A stretch of DNA of 64,000 bases from assembly GCF_014174255.1 (NCBI RefSeq), contig NZ_JABEQJ010000025.1, forward strand, positions 1-64,000, given 5' to 3'. Positions 17,131-26,311 of the stretch are shown one piece after another. A program made the position numbers and the translations under genes. How positions within the stretch are numbered: position 1 is the first letter of the stretch; every line of letters starts with the position of its first letter. Source of the DNA: Gluconacetobacter sacchari (GTDB lineage Bacteria > Pseudomonadota > Alphaproteobacteria > Acetobacterales > Acetobacteraceae). The notes under the pieces were generated by a model. The model ran no database searches. It worked only from the letters and a program-made list of their open reading frames with translations, and was not told where the DNA came from.

Positions 17131-17531
17131 ACAAGTTCCTCCAGTTCGATCGTCATCCCGCCGGGGATCGAAAGATAAACCGAGCGCCCTTCATCGAATT
17201 GCGTGATCACGCCGCGCGCACGGGCCCCCAGGCGGAACGCGCGCGCCATGGCGTCATCGAGCTGGGGAACCGAGAAAGAAAAGTGAGCGTGCGGAAATGA
17301 AGCGCGCGGCAGCCTTCCTGCCTCGATCAGTTCGAGTGCAACCGGAATTTCCGGCCCGGCAAGCTGGGAAAGCAGGCAGCGATCCACCGCGTGTCCAGTC
17401 ATCCGCGTGAAGGCGTCGGTAATGTCAATGCGGTCGAGAAGCGGCGTGAGACCGAACATCGCGCACAGAAAAGTCTGTGCCGCCTCGATATCATCAACCG
17501 CAATGGATGCATGAAGCAGGGCCACGCACAA
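17127..17531 (-). CDS. VOC-family (glyoxalase/epimerase-like) protein
   Basis: A 134-residue vicinal-oxygen-chelate protein and the first gene of the long operon. It has the two beta-alpha-beta-beta-beta modules: a first metal ligand in LLHASIAVDDIEAA and a last one in MTIELEEL, with a middle His in PHAHFSFSVPQLDDA. This His/His/Glu pattern is that of methylmalonyl-CoA epimerase and glyoxalase relatives. It probably isomerises or cleaves a pathway intermediate. The divergent GntR gene begins 165 bases away. Confidence 0.8.
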   Translation of the reverse strand: MCVALLHASIAVDDIEAAQTFLCAMFGLTPLLDRIDITDAFTRMTGHAVDRCLLSQLAGPEIPVALELIEAGRLPRASFPHAHFSFSVPQLDDAMARAFRLGARARGVITQFDEGRSVYLSIPGGMTIELEELV

Positions 17532-17547
17532 ATCCCTCCCCGGTCAG

Positions 17548-17559
17548 ATTGGATACAAT
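17548..17559. promoter_or_regulatory. Candidate GntR (FadR/FCD) operator
   Basis: ATTGGATACAAT is one base away from the perfect palindrome ATTGTATACAAT, the form typical of FCD-type GntR operators. It lies 17 bases upstream of the first operon gene and faces the divergent gntR gene, where a bound repressor would block the operon promoter. Confidence 0.55.
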
Positions 17560-17696
17560 CATTCATCGCATTCAAAATGCTCTTGTCAACAATTCATTTT
17601 CGCGCATATGCTCCACTTGCCCGACCCAAACAGTGGTCTTCTGCAACGAAGAGTGCTGCTATTACAAAACGTTGATGCAAAAGGGCGAAAGGACGG

Positions 17697-18350
17697 ATGG
17701 TTTTGGCCGCAACCGATGGTCACAGTGCGCAGACGTTGGTCTATCTCCATTTGCTGGAGAAGATCCGCTCCGGTCAGTTGCCGGGGGGAACCCATATCGT
17801 CTCTGCAACCGTTGCGGACGAGTTGGGGGTCAGTCGCATTCCCGTAAGGGAAGCGATCCGGCAACTGGCGACCGAAGGCTTTCTGCAACTCCGATCGAAC
17901 CGGGGGGCTATCGTCACGAGCCTGAGCCGTGAACAAATTGTCGAATTATGTGAGATCCGTTCCGTTCTGGAGGGGCTTGCCATGGTGCATGCCTCGACCC
18001 AAATGAAGCAGAGAGAATTTGCCGAAGCGGAACTCGCCCTTCAACGACTGGCAGCCGCAGGCAGCGACATAGACTGGTTTGTGCGGGCGCATGAGCAGTT
18101 TCATGACGTGTTCCTGACCAATTGCGGGCGCCCGCAATTGGTAAACGAAATCAAGCGACAATATACGGTATTCGAACCGTATTTAAGAATAAACCTACGC
18201 AGATCGCCGACTGCTCTAAAAAACACGGTGGCAGAACATGCCGATCTTCTCGAAGTTGTAAAAAAAGGCGGCCAATCTGTAGTTGAAACTTCAACAAGGC
18301 AGCATATCATGCGTATGGATCTTCAGGAAATACTGAACGGATTCACCTAA
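17697..18350 (+). CDS. GntR-family transcriptional regulator (FadR/FCD subfamily)
   Basis: The 217-residue protein has a GntR winged helix at the N-terminus (SATVADELGVSRIPVREAIRQL) and a helical FCD ligand domain with the metal-type ligands D/H pattern seen in WFVRAHEQFHDVF and later AEHADLLEVV. FCD regulators usually repress catabolic genes until a carboxylate binds. It is divergent from the 16-gene operon and a fitting operator lies between, so it most likely controls that operon, perhaps sensing an oxalyl or 2-oxoacid compound. Confidence 0.88.
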   Translation: MVLAATDGHSAQTLVYLHLLEKIRSGQLPGGTHIVSATVADELGVSRIPVREAIRQLATEGFLQLRSNRGAIVTSLSREQIVELCEIRSVLEGLAMVHASTQMKQREFAEAELALQRLAAAGSDIDWFVRAHEQFHDVFLTNCGRPQLVNEIKRQYTVFEPYLRINLRRSPTALKNTVAEHADLLEVVKKGGQSVVETSTRQHIMRMDLQEILNGFT

Positions 18351-18351
18351 T

Positions 18352-18375
18352 GGTAAAAATATTGTTCTTTTTACC
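18352..18375. terminator. Possible hairpin after the GntR gene
   Basis: GGTAAAAA pairs with TTTTTACC across eight bases, starting two bases after the stop codon. The stem is weak (mostly A-T) and no extra T-run follows, so the terminator role is tentative. Confidence 0.4.
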
Positions 18376-18543
18376 TCCATAATGTTTCTACATCAAAACA
18401 AAACTCCAGAAACCAGAGGCGGCCATGTACGCCTGCTGAGATAATACTTTCGTCCGGATCCAGATGTTCAACACATCGAGAATGTGTTTTCCCATCTTCT
18501 ATTCTTCATGAAATACAAAATACGACAGAAGGAGTTAAGCGCA

Positions 18544-20907
18544 ATGCTGTTTCGTCATTGTATGAACAGGCTGCTGTCGAAGAATAACCTTCTTCTCTGC
18601 ACATTCCTGTTCGGAGATCTGGCCGTCTTAGTACCCTCCATCCATGCCGAGGAGAGGAAACCGGTCCCGTATTACGATGCGCGTAAGCCCCAACGTATCG
18701 CGAAACAGGCAAATATGGCAGGTAACATTGCGAAACCGCCTGCCGGCGAGAGCATAACGGTCGAGGACTCCCAGAATAAACGCGGCCGCGGCGGCGGCAT
18801 GATGCGCGTCGAAACCGAGCCATATGCAATTCAGACAGTAACCAGGGACTATATCGAAACTCGCAATCCGACCAGTACCGCCCTCGACCTGATCAAGAAT
18901 CTACCCAGCGTCAGTGTCTCCACGCCCGATACGTCCGGCATGCAGGGGGGGCGCATTCAGAGTCGCAGTCTCACTGATGACGACATGGCCCTGCTGGTCG
19001 ACGGTGCCTCGGCCACGACCGCCGCCTACCTGGCTGAAAATATCGATTCGGAGAATCTCGACAGCGTGAGCATGATGCCAGGCTCATCCGCGATCGATCT
19101 GCCGACAACGACGGCCGCGGCTGGCGTACTGAACGAAACTACGCATACGCCATCGCACAAATTCGCCGTCCTGACTGATTTTTCCTACGGCACGAATAAT
19201 CTTTCGCGAGAGTTTCTGCGTCTCGAAAGCGGCGATATCGGAAATTCCGGTGTGCGGGGTTATCTGTCATTTTCCAACACGCACGCACGTTCCTGGATGG
19301 GGGCCGGCATCAACCAGCGCCATCACCTCGATTTCGGCGTACGCAAGGATTGGACGAACGGATCGCTCGCCAAATTGTTCATGTCCTGGAACAATGAAGA
19401 TTTCGTCGTGGATAATTATCCGACGGTCGGCCAGTTCCTACAATACAAGCATACCGGGAACGGCTACGGCCGGATGCCTGGGATCGACTCCGCCGGCAAT
19501 GATTCCTGGAAAAATAATGTCAATCACTGGAACAATATCTTCATCAACGCGCCGATTCACATTGCCCTGACACGAAAAATAGCGTTCGATCTCCACCCCT
19601 ATTACAATTACGGACTGGGCTGGAGCAGCTGGTCAGACGGCTTCGCGGGTCTCGACAATGGATATACCTACCGTTCCGGCGCACCAGTTGCCGCTGGCAC
19701 CCCGTTGTCGGGCCAATATATCGGCAATGGCGACCGGCGCGTCGGCGCCACTGCCAAGATCGGTTACGATATCGATCGACACAATCATTTCGAGTTCGGG
19801 TATTGGTATGAAAACCATGACTATACAGAACATGTGGCCGAAAGTGCGACCTTGTCCAACGGGGCGAGCCCGAATCCGGCAAATCAGGAATATCAGATCT
19901 ATTCCAATGGTTCGCGCATCTATAGCGGGGACAGAACAGGATATGAAATACAATCCCTGTTCGTCCAGCATACGGCGAAATATTTCGAAAATCGTCTTCT
20001 GGTGAATGCTGGATTCAAATATATCATGGACAATCAGTGGTACGTCACCTATCCCGGTCGCAGCAGGCTCGGCCAGAACCTGACCGCACCGCTGCCGCAC
20101 CTTTCCATTAGCTATCAGATCAATAGCCACCACCAGCTTTACATCAATGCGGAAGGCGATTTCCGCCAGCCGTCACCTTCTGCCGTTGCAAACAGCGCTC
20201 TGACGGGACAGCTTCCTAAAAATCAGTATTCCATAAAGGAAGAGCTCGGATACCGGTATCACGATGATTATATCGTAGCCGATCTCGACCTGTTCAACTA
20301 CAACATTACCAATCGACTTCTGAGCACCTATATCGGCTACAATCAAACCGGCGTTGTCAATGCGGGCAATCAGACGGCTCGTGGTTTCGATATCATGCTC
20401 GCGACCCAGCCGATTCATGGTTTCAGCCCGTACGTGTCGTTCGAATATCTGAATGCTCGCATGGATACGGATATCGCGGCCGAGGATAGTCTTGGAAATC
20501 TCACAGCTTTTCATACCAAGGGTAGGCAGGCCCCGCTTTCTCCACATGCGATGGCGAATTTTGGCCTTACCTATTCATATAAAGGTTTTTTCGCAAACGG
20601 CACTGTCCATTATACGGGACCGCAGTCCGTGACCATTGCCGGCGACCAGCGTATTCCCGGCTATGTGACAGATACGCTGTCGCTGGGGTATCATTTCAAG
20701 CCGTTCTGGCGCGCCCAGGCTCCAACGATCCGCCTGAACTTCACCAATCTGACGGGTTCCATTGTACGGACGGGGGTAGTCGGTGTCGGAACGAATCTGA
20801 ATGCGGTGCGCCTGGTGAACGGCAATTATTCCGCCACCGGATCTGGTGCCCAATTCTATGTCGAGCCGCGATTCAGTATGACAGGCACGATCTCCACGTC
20901 ATTCTGA
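18544..20907 (+). CDS. TonB-dependent outer-membrane receptor
   Basis: This 787-residue outer-membrane protein has an N-terminal signal region ending near SIHAEE, a plug domain (YIETRNPTSTALDLIKNLPSVSVS and LLVDGAS) and a long beta-barrel ending in an aromatic residue (TGTISTSF), as needed for BAM insertion. The start at 18544 is chosen because AAGGAG lies nine bases before it; an upstream ATG at 18484 lacks this. It follows the GntR gene and runs away from the amidase operon, so it may bring that operon's substrate across the outer membrane. Iron-siderophore uptake cannot be excluded. Confidence 0.88.
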   Translation: MLFRHCMNRLLSKNNLLLCTFLFGDLAVLVPSIHAEERKPVPYYDARKPQRIAKQANMAGNIAKPPAGESITVEDSQNKRGRGGGMMRVETEPYAIQTVTRDYIETRNPTSTALDLIKNLPSVSVSTPDTSGMQGGRIQSRSLTDDDMALLVDGASATTAAYLAENIDSENLDSVSMMPGSSAIDLPTTTAAAGVLNETTHTPSHKFAVLTDFSYGTNNLSREFLRLESGDIGNSGVRGYLSFSNTHARSWMGAGINQRHHLDFGVRKDWTNGSLAKLFMSWNNEDFVVDNYPTVGQFLQYKHTGNGYGRMPGIDSAGNDSWKNNVNHWNNIFINAPIHIALTRKIAFDLHPYYNYGLGWSSWSDGFAGLDNGYTYRSGAPVAAGTPLSGQYIGNGDRRVGATAKIGYDIDRHNHFEFGYWYENHDYTEHVAESATLSNGASPNPANQEYQIYSNGSRIYSGDRTGYEIQSLFVQHTAKYFENRLLVNAGFKYIMDNQWYVTYPGRSRLGQNLTAPLPHLSISYQINSHHQLYINAEGDFRQPSPSAVANSALTGQLPKNQYSIKEELGYRYHDDYIVADLDLFNYNITNRLLSTYIGYNQTGVVNAGNQTARGFDIMLATQPIHGFSPYVSFEYLNARMDTDIAAEDSLGNLTAFHTKGRQAPLSPHAMANFGLTYSYKGFFANGTVHYTGPQSVTIAGDQRIPGYVTDTLSLGYHFKPFWRAQAPTIRLNFTNLTGSIVRTGVVGVGTNLNAVRLVNGNYSATGSGAQFYVEPRFSMTGTISTSF

Positions 20908-20991
20908 CAGGCTAACCTTGAAATATACCGAATTTCATGGATATTTCCAATTCCGGCGCACGGGAGGTCATGTTCCAGCACCGATCAACAT

Positions 20992-21750
20992 TCACACCAT
21001 CCAGATCCTGGCTGAGGCGAGGTGAACGAAGCCGAGGAAATGGATGGTGCGTCGATCATATCGGGTAGCGAAGCGTCGGAAGTGCTTGAGGCGGTTGAAG
21101 CACCGCTCGATACGATTGCGTAGCCTGTAGGCGATGGCATCGTGCGAGATGATAATCTTGCGGGTCGGGTTGCAAGGAATGACGGCTTCTGCACCCATCT
21201 GAGCGATGAGGGCACGTAACGCATTGCTGTCATAGGCTTTGTCGGCAATGACGGCCGCCCCTTCCTGACCCGCGAGCAGGGCCGGCGCCTGGGTGACGTC
21301 GCCAACCTGACCAGCCGTGACAACGAAGCACAGCGGGCGGCCCAGCGCATCGGCCAGCATATGGATCTTGGTCGTCAGACCACCTCGAGAACGCCCCAGC
21401 GCCTGATCTTTGGCCCCCCTTTTCCGCTCGCGGCCTGCTGATGGGTGCGAACGATGGTTGAATCGAGCATCAGATACTGATTGTTCCGATCGGCCGTCAG
21501 CGCCGCGAAGATCTTTTCCCACACCCCGGCATCGCACCAACGGCTGAAGCGGCGATGCACTGTCTTCCACTTGCCATACCGCGCGGGCAGATCCTTCCAA
21601 TGCCCACCAGAGCGCAGAACCCAAAGGCAGCCGTTCACGAACATGCGGTTATCCGTTCCGCTGCACCCCGCATCTCCAACTTTGCCAGGGAGCAAAGGCT
21701 ACACTCCGCTGCCATTGCCCCTTGTTCAACTCGTAACGCTTGATCCCCAT
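20992..21750 (-). pseudogene. IS5-family transposase, frame interrupted
   Basis: The minus strand encodes a DDE transposase in pieces. The N-terminal part begins MGIKRYELNKGQWQR at 21750, then shifts frame near 21700 into LLPGKVGDAGCSGTDN and on to the first catalytic Asp in MLDSTIVRTHQQ. A second change of frame occurs near the G-run at 21415-21425, a place where related elements use programmed frameshifting, after which GGLTTKIHM, VIADKAYDSNALR and RIERCFNRLKHFRR complete the DDE core. The N-terminal shift is not expected for an active element, so it is probably dead. Confidence 0.75.
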
Positions 21751-21875
21751 CCCACGTTCAGTGTTCCAACACCGTACCCTATGAATCACTCTTTCCAAAA
21801 GAGGGGAATCCTGAATGTCGATCGGTCCTAGAAGGTGTTATGTATTTTTGTGCGTGATTGGTTCAGTAATGCTGG

Positions 21876-22692
21876 ATGACGCAAGTTCGGAAGCCGTATC
21901 CCTCTGACGTATCAGCCGAAGAATGGTCGTTGGTTGTTCCGTATTTGCTTCTGATGCGAGAGAACGCGGAACGGCGGCGGCATGATTTGCGCGAACTGTT
22001 CAACGAGTTGCGCTACGTGATCCGCTACGGGATTGCCTGACGCGCCATGCCGAACGATCTGACGCCCTGGTCGGCGGTCTATCAGCAATCCCGCCGCTGG
22101 CTGGAGGCTGGCTGCTTCGAAGCACTGGCATCTGACCTGCGGGCTGTGCTGCGCATGGCCTCCGGCCGCAAGGCCGATCCCACGGCGGCCATCCACAACA
22201 GCCGAACCTTGCGTTCGACAAAGGGCTCAAAACTGCATATGGGGCCGTGGACACGTTCGGCCATCTGCTGGCCCTTCACGTCACACCAGCCAATCGGGAC
22301 GATCGCGTCGAGGTCGGACGCCTCGCCGCCACCATTCAGGAGGTGACAGACGAAAGCGTCGAACTGGCCTATGTCGACCAGGGATGTACGGGTCCAAAAC
22401 CAGACGAGGCGGCCCGCACGCACCGTATCGCGCTTGAAGTCGTCAAGTTGCCCCAAGCCAAGCGCGGCTTTGTCCTACTGCCGCGCCGATGGGTCGTAGA
22501 ACGGTCTTTCGCATGGGCGGAACTGGCCAAGGTTCCGTCGGCAAAGCCGATGGAATGCCAGTGGAGGGCACACGATGCCGCAGACTCGTCAAGGATTACG
22601 AGCGCTACGCTTCCACGCTCGCAAGTCTCCATGTCATCGCTTTCGCATGCTTCATGCTCAGAAACGCCGCTACACTCGCTCACGGTGCATAA
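21876..22692 (+). pseudogene. IS5/IS1031-like transposase remnant
   Basis: The frame starts MTQVRKPYPSDVSAEEW and stops at about 22040. Later pieces in other frames (MPNDLTPWSAVYQQ from 22047, [32 protein letters not shown], and [18 protein letters not shown] ending at 22692) continue the same transposase in the correct order. Segments are missing after the first piece and before the HLLALHV piece, where intact relatives have extra residues. At least three frame breaks make it a clear pseudogene. Confidence 0.85.
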
Positions 22693-22823
22693 CCCGCTAG
22701 AAAACTGGGGGGCTACTCACAGAGCTGCTTGAGCGGCCCTTGACCACGACATGAACTTGCGGAGGAACGGTGTTGAAAATGGTTCACCGGCCGGCTAAGC
22801 CGATCAAGGCAGGGAAGCGCGAT

Positions 22824-24332
22824 TCAATCCCGCTTCATCAAGGCTAGCGATCGTATCCAGCGGGCCGTGGCAATGCTTCCTATCAGCAACGCGGACAATG
22901 CCAAAAAGACCCCACTGACCGGATGACGTATCAGAATCGATAGATCACCATGCGATAGGAGCATGGCCCGGCGGAAATTTTCCTCCAGCATCGGCCCCAA
23001 GACAAAGCCAAGCAAAACCGGTGCGACGGGGATATCCAGCACCAGAAGCACGGAACCGATAATGCCGAAGGCCAGGACTTCCCAGACATGGAACAGGTTG
23101 TTCTGCGTCGTGTAAGTCCCGATGGCGATGAAGAAGATGGCACTGGGGAAAAGATAGCGGTACGGAACGCGCAATACCCTGATCCAGATCCCGATCAGCG
23201 GCATGTTAAGAACCATCAGCAGAACATTACCGATCCAGAAACTCGCGATCAGCCCCCAGAAGACTTCGGGGTGGTCGGTGATCAGTTGCGGACCAGGTTC
23301 GATACCCTGAATCAGCAATGCGCCCAGGATCAGCGCCATCATCGCATCGCCTGGAATACCCAGGCTCATGGTCGGGATAAAATCCACCTGTGTCTTGGCA
23401 TGCGACGCGGCCTCAGGGGCGGCAATGCCTTGGGCCATGCCGGTTCCGAAACGCTCGGGATGACGGGAAAGGCGCCGTTCCAGGGCATAAGCGACGAAGG
23501 TCGTGATCGTCGGTCCGGTACCGGGCATGGCGCCAAACAGCGTCCCGATCAATGTCCCGCGCAAGGCCGCCGGCAGGGCTTGCCTGATCTCCGTGCGCGA
23601 CGGCCACATGTCACGAAACGCCAGCGACAGCGGTGCGAGCGGTGGACGTGGCTTGTTGGCATGTAATATGAAATCGGCGATCCCGAACAGTCCCATCGCC
23701 AGTGCCACCAGTTCCAGCCCATCGGCCAAGTTGAACGTGCCGAAGGTATAACGCATGGTGCCACTTTCCGCATCCATGCCGACCATACTGAACATCAGGC
23801 CCAGCAAGGTCGCGGCAATACCTTTCAATGCCGGCCCGCGCGACATGGTCGCACCGATCAGCAGGCCCAGCAGCATGATCGAAAACATCTCCGGCGCGCC
23901 AAATGTATCGGCGAGGCGAACCAGAACTGGCGACGCGACGATCATGACAAGAATGCCGACGGACGCTGCCAAGAACGACGACAGCATGGCAATGCCCAGT
24001 GCGGTGCCCGCCTTGCCGCGCAGCGTCATGGGATAACCGTCAAGGCACGTCACCGCATGCGGTGGATGCGACGGAAGGTTCAGCAGGATCGCACTGATGG
24101 CCCCACCATACTGCGATCCGTAGAATATCCCGGCCAGCATCAGGACTGCGGCGACCGGATGCATAGTATAGGTCAGCGGCAGCAGGATCGACATGGTGGA
24201 TAGCACCCCCATGCCAGGTAGCACCCCGATCAGGTTCCCGATGACAACGCCGAACAGGGACCATGCCAGGTTGTGCCACTGGAAGGCAATCGTGAAGCCA
24301 TAGCCAAGATCATGGAGGGAATGGGCGATCAT
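22824..24332 (-). CDS. tctA: Tripartite tricarboxylate transporter, large membrane subunit TctA
   Basis: The 502-residue protein has the usual TctA length and many hydrophobic segments. Family motifs include GVLPGMGVLSTMSILLPLTY near the N-terminus, GSQYGGAISAILLNLPSHP (the conserved GxxYGGSxxAILLNxPG loop) and the later GAMPGTGPTITTFVAYALE repeat. It carries a carboxylate across the inner membrane together with TctB and the periplasmic TctC. Its start is 18 bases from the end of tctB in an operon tctC-ridA-tctB-tctA. Homologues carry citrate, terephthalate or other aromatic and aliphatic acids. Confidence 0.92.
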   Translation of the reverse strand: MIAHSLHDLGYGFTIAFQWHNLAWSLFGVVIGNLIGVLPGMGVLSTMSILLPLTYTMHPVAAVLMLAGIFYGSQYGGAISAILLNLPSHPPHAVTCLDGYPMTLRGKAGTALGIAMLSSFLAASVGILVMIVASPVLVRLADTFGAPEMFSIMLLGLLIGATMSRGPALKGIAATLLGLMFSMVGMDAESGTMRYTFGTFNLADGLELVALAMGLFGIADFILHANKPRPPLAPLSLAFRDMWPSRTEIRQALPAALRGTLIGTLFGAMPGTGPTITTFVAYALERRLSRHPERFGTGMAQGIAAPEAASHAKTQVDFIPTMSLGIPGDAMMALILGALLIQGIEPGPQLITDHPEVFWGLIASFWIGNVLLMVLNMPLIGIWIRVLRVPYRYLFPSAIFFIAIGTYTTQNNLFHVWEVLAFGIIGSVLLVLDIPVAPVLLGFVLGPMLEENFRRAMLLSHGDLSILIRHPVSGVFLALSALLIGSIATARWIRSLALMKRD

Positions 24333-24350
24333 GCATTGGCTCCAACAGCA

Positions 24351-24836
24351 TTATGCGTAGAACAAGGGAACCTGGACACGCAGTGCCCACCAGAAGACGA
24401 CCCAGGCCACCACGGACATGATTGCCGCCAGGCCCAGTATCCTGACAGGGGTATTGGTACGGTCGCCCAGGGCCGCGATCGATACCGTCGCGACCGTCGC
24501 GGGGATCAGGCCCGCCTGTTCAATCATGAGATGGAAGACGATCAGGCTGGCAATGACGCAGGCGGCTCCGCGCCCGTCGGGTGCGACCGCGGCACCGACA
24601 TTACCGTGCGAGTCACCGGGCGTTTCGACGGCCCCGACGCGCCGGGTATTCCGCCAGGCCCCCAGAATGATCAGGATCCCCGTCGCGGCCAGCAGACCCC
24701 CTATCCAGACGGGAAAAAAGCCGGGCCCCATGTCATCCAGATGTCCGACACGGTAGGCGTTTCCGATCCAGGCCGCCGTCGCGCCCGTCATCGCGACCAG
24801 TCCGCCCGCCCAGTAATCCCGCTGCGTTATCGTCAC
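24351..24836 (-). CDS. tctB: Tripartite tricarboxylate transporter, small membrane subunit TctB
   Basis: This 161-residue protein has four hydrophobic segments and the family's GPGFFPVWIGGLLAATGILIIL stretch (a GPGxFP motif). It is the small partner of TctA. It overlaps the ridA stop by four bases (ATGA at 24833-24836), which puts a RidA enzyme gene inside the transporter operon. Confidence 0.88.
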   Translation of the reverse strand: MTITQRDYWAGGLVAMTGATAAWIGNAYRVGHLDDMGPGFFPVWIGGLLAATGILIILGAWRNTRRVGAVETPGDSHGNVGAAVAPDGRGAACVIASLIVFHLMIEQAGLIPATVATVSIAALGDRTNTPVRILGLAAIMSVVAWVVFWWALRVQVPLFYA

Positions 24837-25237
24837 GGTACGGAACCGGCCGGCCGTGTCCCGGCGGACAGGACGGCGATCGCTTCCATCTCGATCCGGA
24901 CAGGAGCAACCAATTGGGCGATGACGGTCGAGCGCGCGGGCGGATCCGCTACGAAACGCGTGGCATATGCCGTGTTGAAGGCCGAATAATCTGCGGGATC
25001 GGTCAGCCAGACCATGGTTTTCGCAATATCGTCCAACCCACAGCCATGCTGCTGGAGGATCGCGGCGATCATGTCGATGACGGCATGCGTCTGCGTGGCA
25101 ATATCCTCGCCGACTGGCTTCCCCTCCGACATGGGCACCTGGCCGGATATGAACAGCAGATTCCTGCAGGTTTCGACCACAGTACTGATCGGCTGTCGCT
25201 TGCCGGCCCGTATAACAGGAGTATGTGTAATCTTCAT
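24833..25237 (-). CDS. RidA/YjgF-family imine deaminase
   Basis: The 134-residue protein is a Rid-family member: LLFISGQVPMSEGKPVGEDIATQTHAVIDMI, then PPARSTVIAQLVAPVRIEMEAIAVL, which holds the conserved Arg and the Glu of the active cleft. RidA proteins hydrolyse 2-iminoacids and enamines released by PLP enzymes or amino acid oxidases. It sits between tctC and tctB and close to the DadA-like flavin oxidase, which would generate such imines. The start at 25237 overlaps the tctC stop (ATGA); a longer frame has no family sequence. Confidence 0.85.
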   Translation of the reverse strand: MKITHTPVIRAGKRQPISTVVETCRNLLFISGQVPMSEGKPVGEDIATQTHAVIDMIAAILQQHGCGLDDIAKTMVWLTDPADYSAFNTAYATRFVADPPARSTVIAQLVAPVRIEMEAIAVLSAGTRPAGSVP

Positions 25238-26232
25238 CCGATATGGATCCCGGTTTTCTTGACGACGTCGGACCATTTCGTAATCTCGGTATTCACGAAC
25301 GCCGTGCTGTCGGTAACGGAACGCCCCTCGACGGTCATACCGCGCAAGGCGAAGAACTGTGATAGATCGGGGGCCTTCACCGCCGCAACGATCTGTTGAT
25401 TCAGCATGTCGACGACGGGTGCGGGTGTGGCGGCGGGCGCGAAAATCCCTTGCCAGGACAGGGACTCGAAGCCGGGGAAACCCGATTCCGCGATCGTCGG
25501 GACATCGGGATACGCCGGATGGCGCTTCTGCGACGTCACGGCCAGGGCGCGCAACGTACCGGCGCGGATTTGCGGCGCCATGACCGCGATATCGCCGAAG
25601 AGCGACTGGATCTGTCCGCTCAGCAGTGCCTGCATCGCCGGCGCGCTGCCATGAAAGGGAACATGCACCAACCGCAAATCCGCAGCCTGCGCGAACATGG
25701 CCCCGGTCAGGTGCATCGACGTACCATTCCCAGGCGATCCGAACGTCATACTGTTTTGGTTCTTCCTGCTGGAATCGATATAATCTTCCAGATTCTGGAT
25801 CGGCTCATGCGCGTTGACGACCAGGATCAACGGCGCGCTGACGATCACGCTGATCGGTATGAAATCGTGCCGCGGATCGAAGGGCAAACTCGTATAGAGC
25901 GAGGCGCTGATGGCGTTGGTGCCGGTGACGCCGAACAGCAAGGTATAGCCGTCGGGTCGGGCATGGGCGACGTAGTTGCTGCCGATGATTCCGCCTGCGC
26001 CGCCGCGATTCTGAACGATGACGGACGCACTCAGCGAAGACGAAAGCTTTTCCCCGATACGCCGCGCCAACAGGTCGGTCGATCCGCCGGGGGGGAAGGG
26101 TACGATGATCGTGATCGGCTGCTGCGGAAAATCGGCAGCCAGCACGCCGGCCGCTCGTAGCATCCCCGTGGCCATGGTCGCGCTGGCCAGGAACAGGCAG
26201 CGTCGCCGCATCAGTATGGGGTGTCTGGTCAT
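25234..26232 (-). CDS. tctC: Tripartite tricarboxylate transporter substrate-binding protein TctC (Bug family)
   Basis: The 332-residue periplasmic protein starts with an Arg-rich signal region ending near GVLAADFPQQ and then shows the Bug motif TIIVPFPPGGSTDLLAR, followed by GSNYVAHARPDGYTLLFG and TFGSPGNGTSMHLTGAM, both conserved in the family and lining the carboxylate pocket. It delivers a carboxylate to TctAB and is the first gene of the operon. The DadA-like gene lies 79 bases upstream in the same direction. Confidence 0.9.
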   Translation of the reverse strand: MTRHPILMRRRCLFLASATMATGMLRAAGVLAADFPQQPITIIVPFPPGGSTDLLARRIGEKLSSSLSASVIVQNRGGAGGIIGSNYVAHARPDGYTLLFGVTGTNAISASLYTSLPFDPRHDFIPISVIVSAPLILVVNAHEPIQNLEDYIDSSRKNQNSMTFGSPGNGTSMHLTGAMFAQAADLRLVHVPFHGSAPAMQALLSGQIQSLFGDIAVMAPQIRAGTLRALAVTSQKRHPAYPDVPTIAESGFPGFESLSWQGIFAPAATPAPVVDMLNQQIVAAVKAPDLSQFFALRGMTVEGRSVTDSTAFVNTEITKWSDVVKKTGIHIG

Positions 26233-26311
26233 GTTCCGATAGCCTTCCCATTACACGGCCGCACCGCGTTGCGCCGTACGTCACCAGACGCGATGGGCGG
26301 GGTCAATCCGC

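Larger units (their letters stand above)
20985..22700. mobile_element. Two adjacent decayed IS5-family elements
   Basis: Two different IS5-family transposase genes lie in opposite directions, ending against each other at about 21.75-21.88 kb. Both have broken frames. Terminal inverted repeats and target duplications could not be fixed by eye, so the outer limits are approximate. They sit between the first TonB receptor and the Tct operon, separating the two catabolic blocks. Confidence 0.7.
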
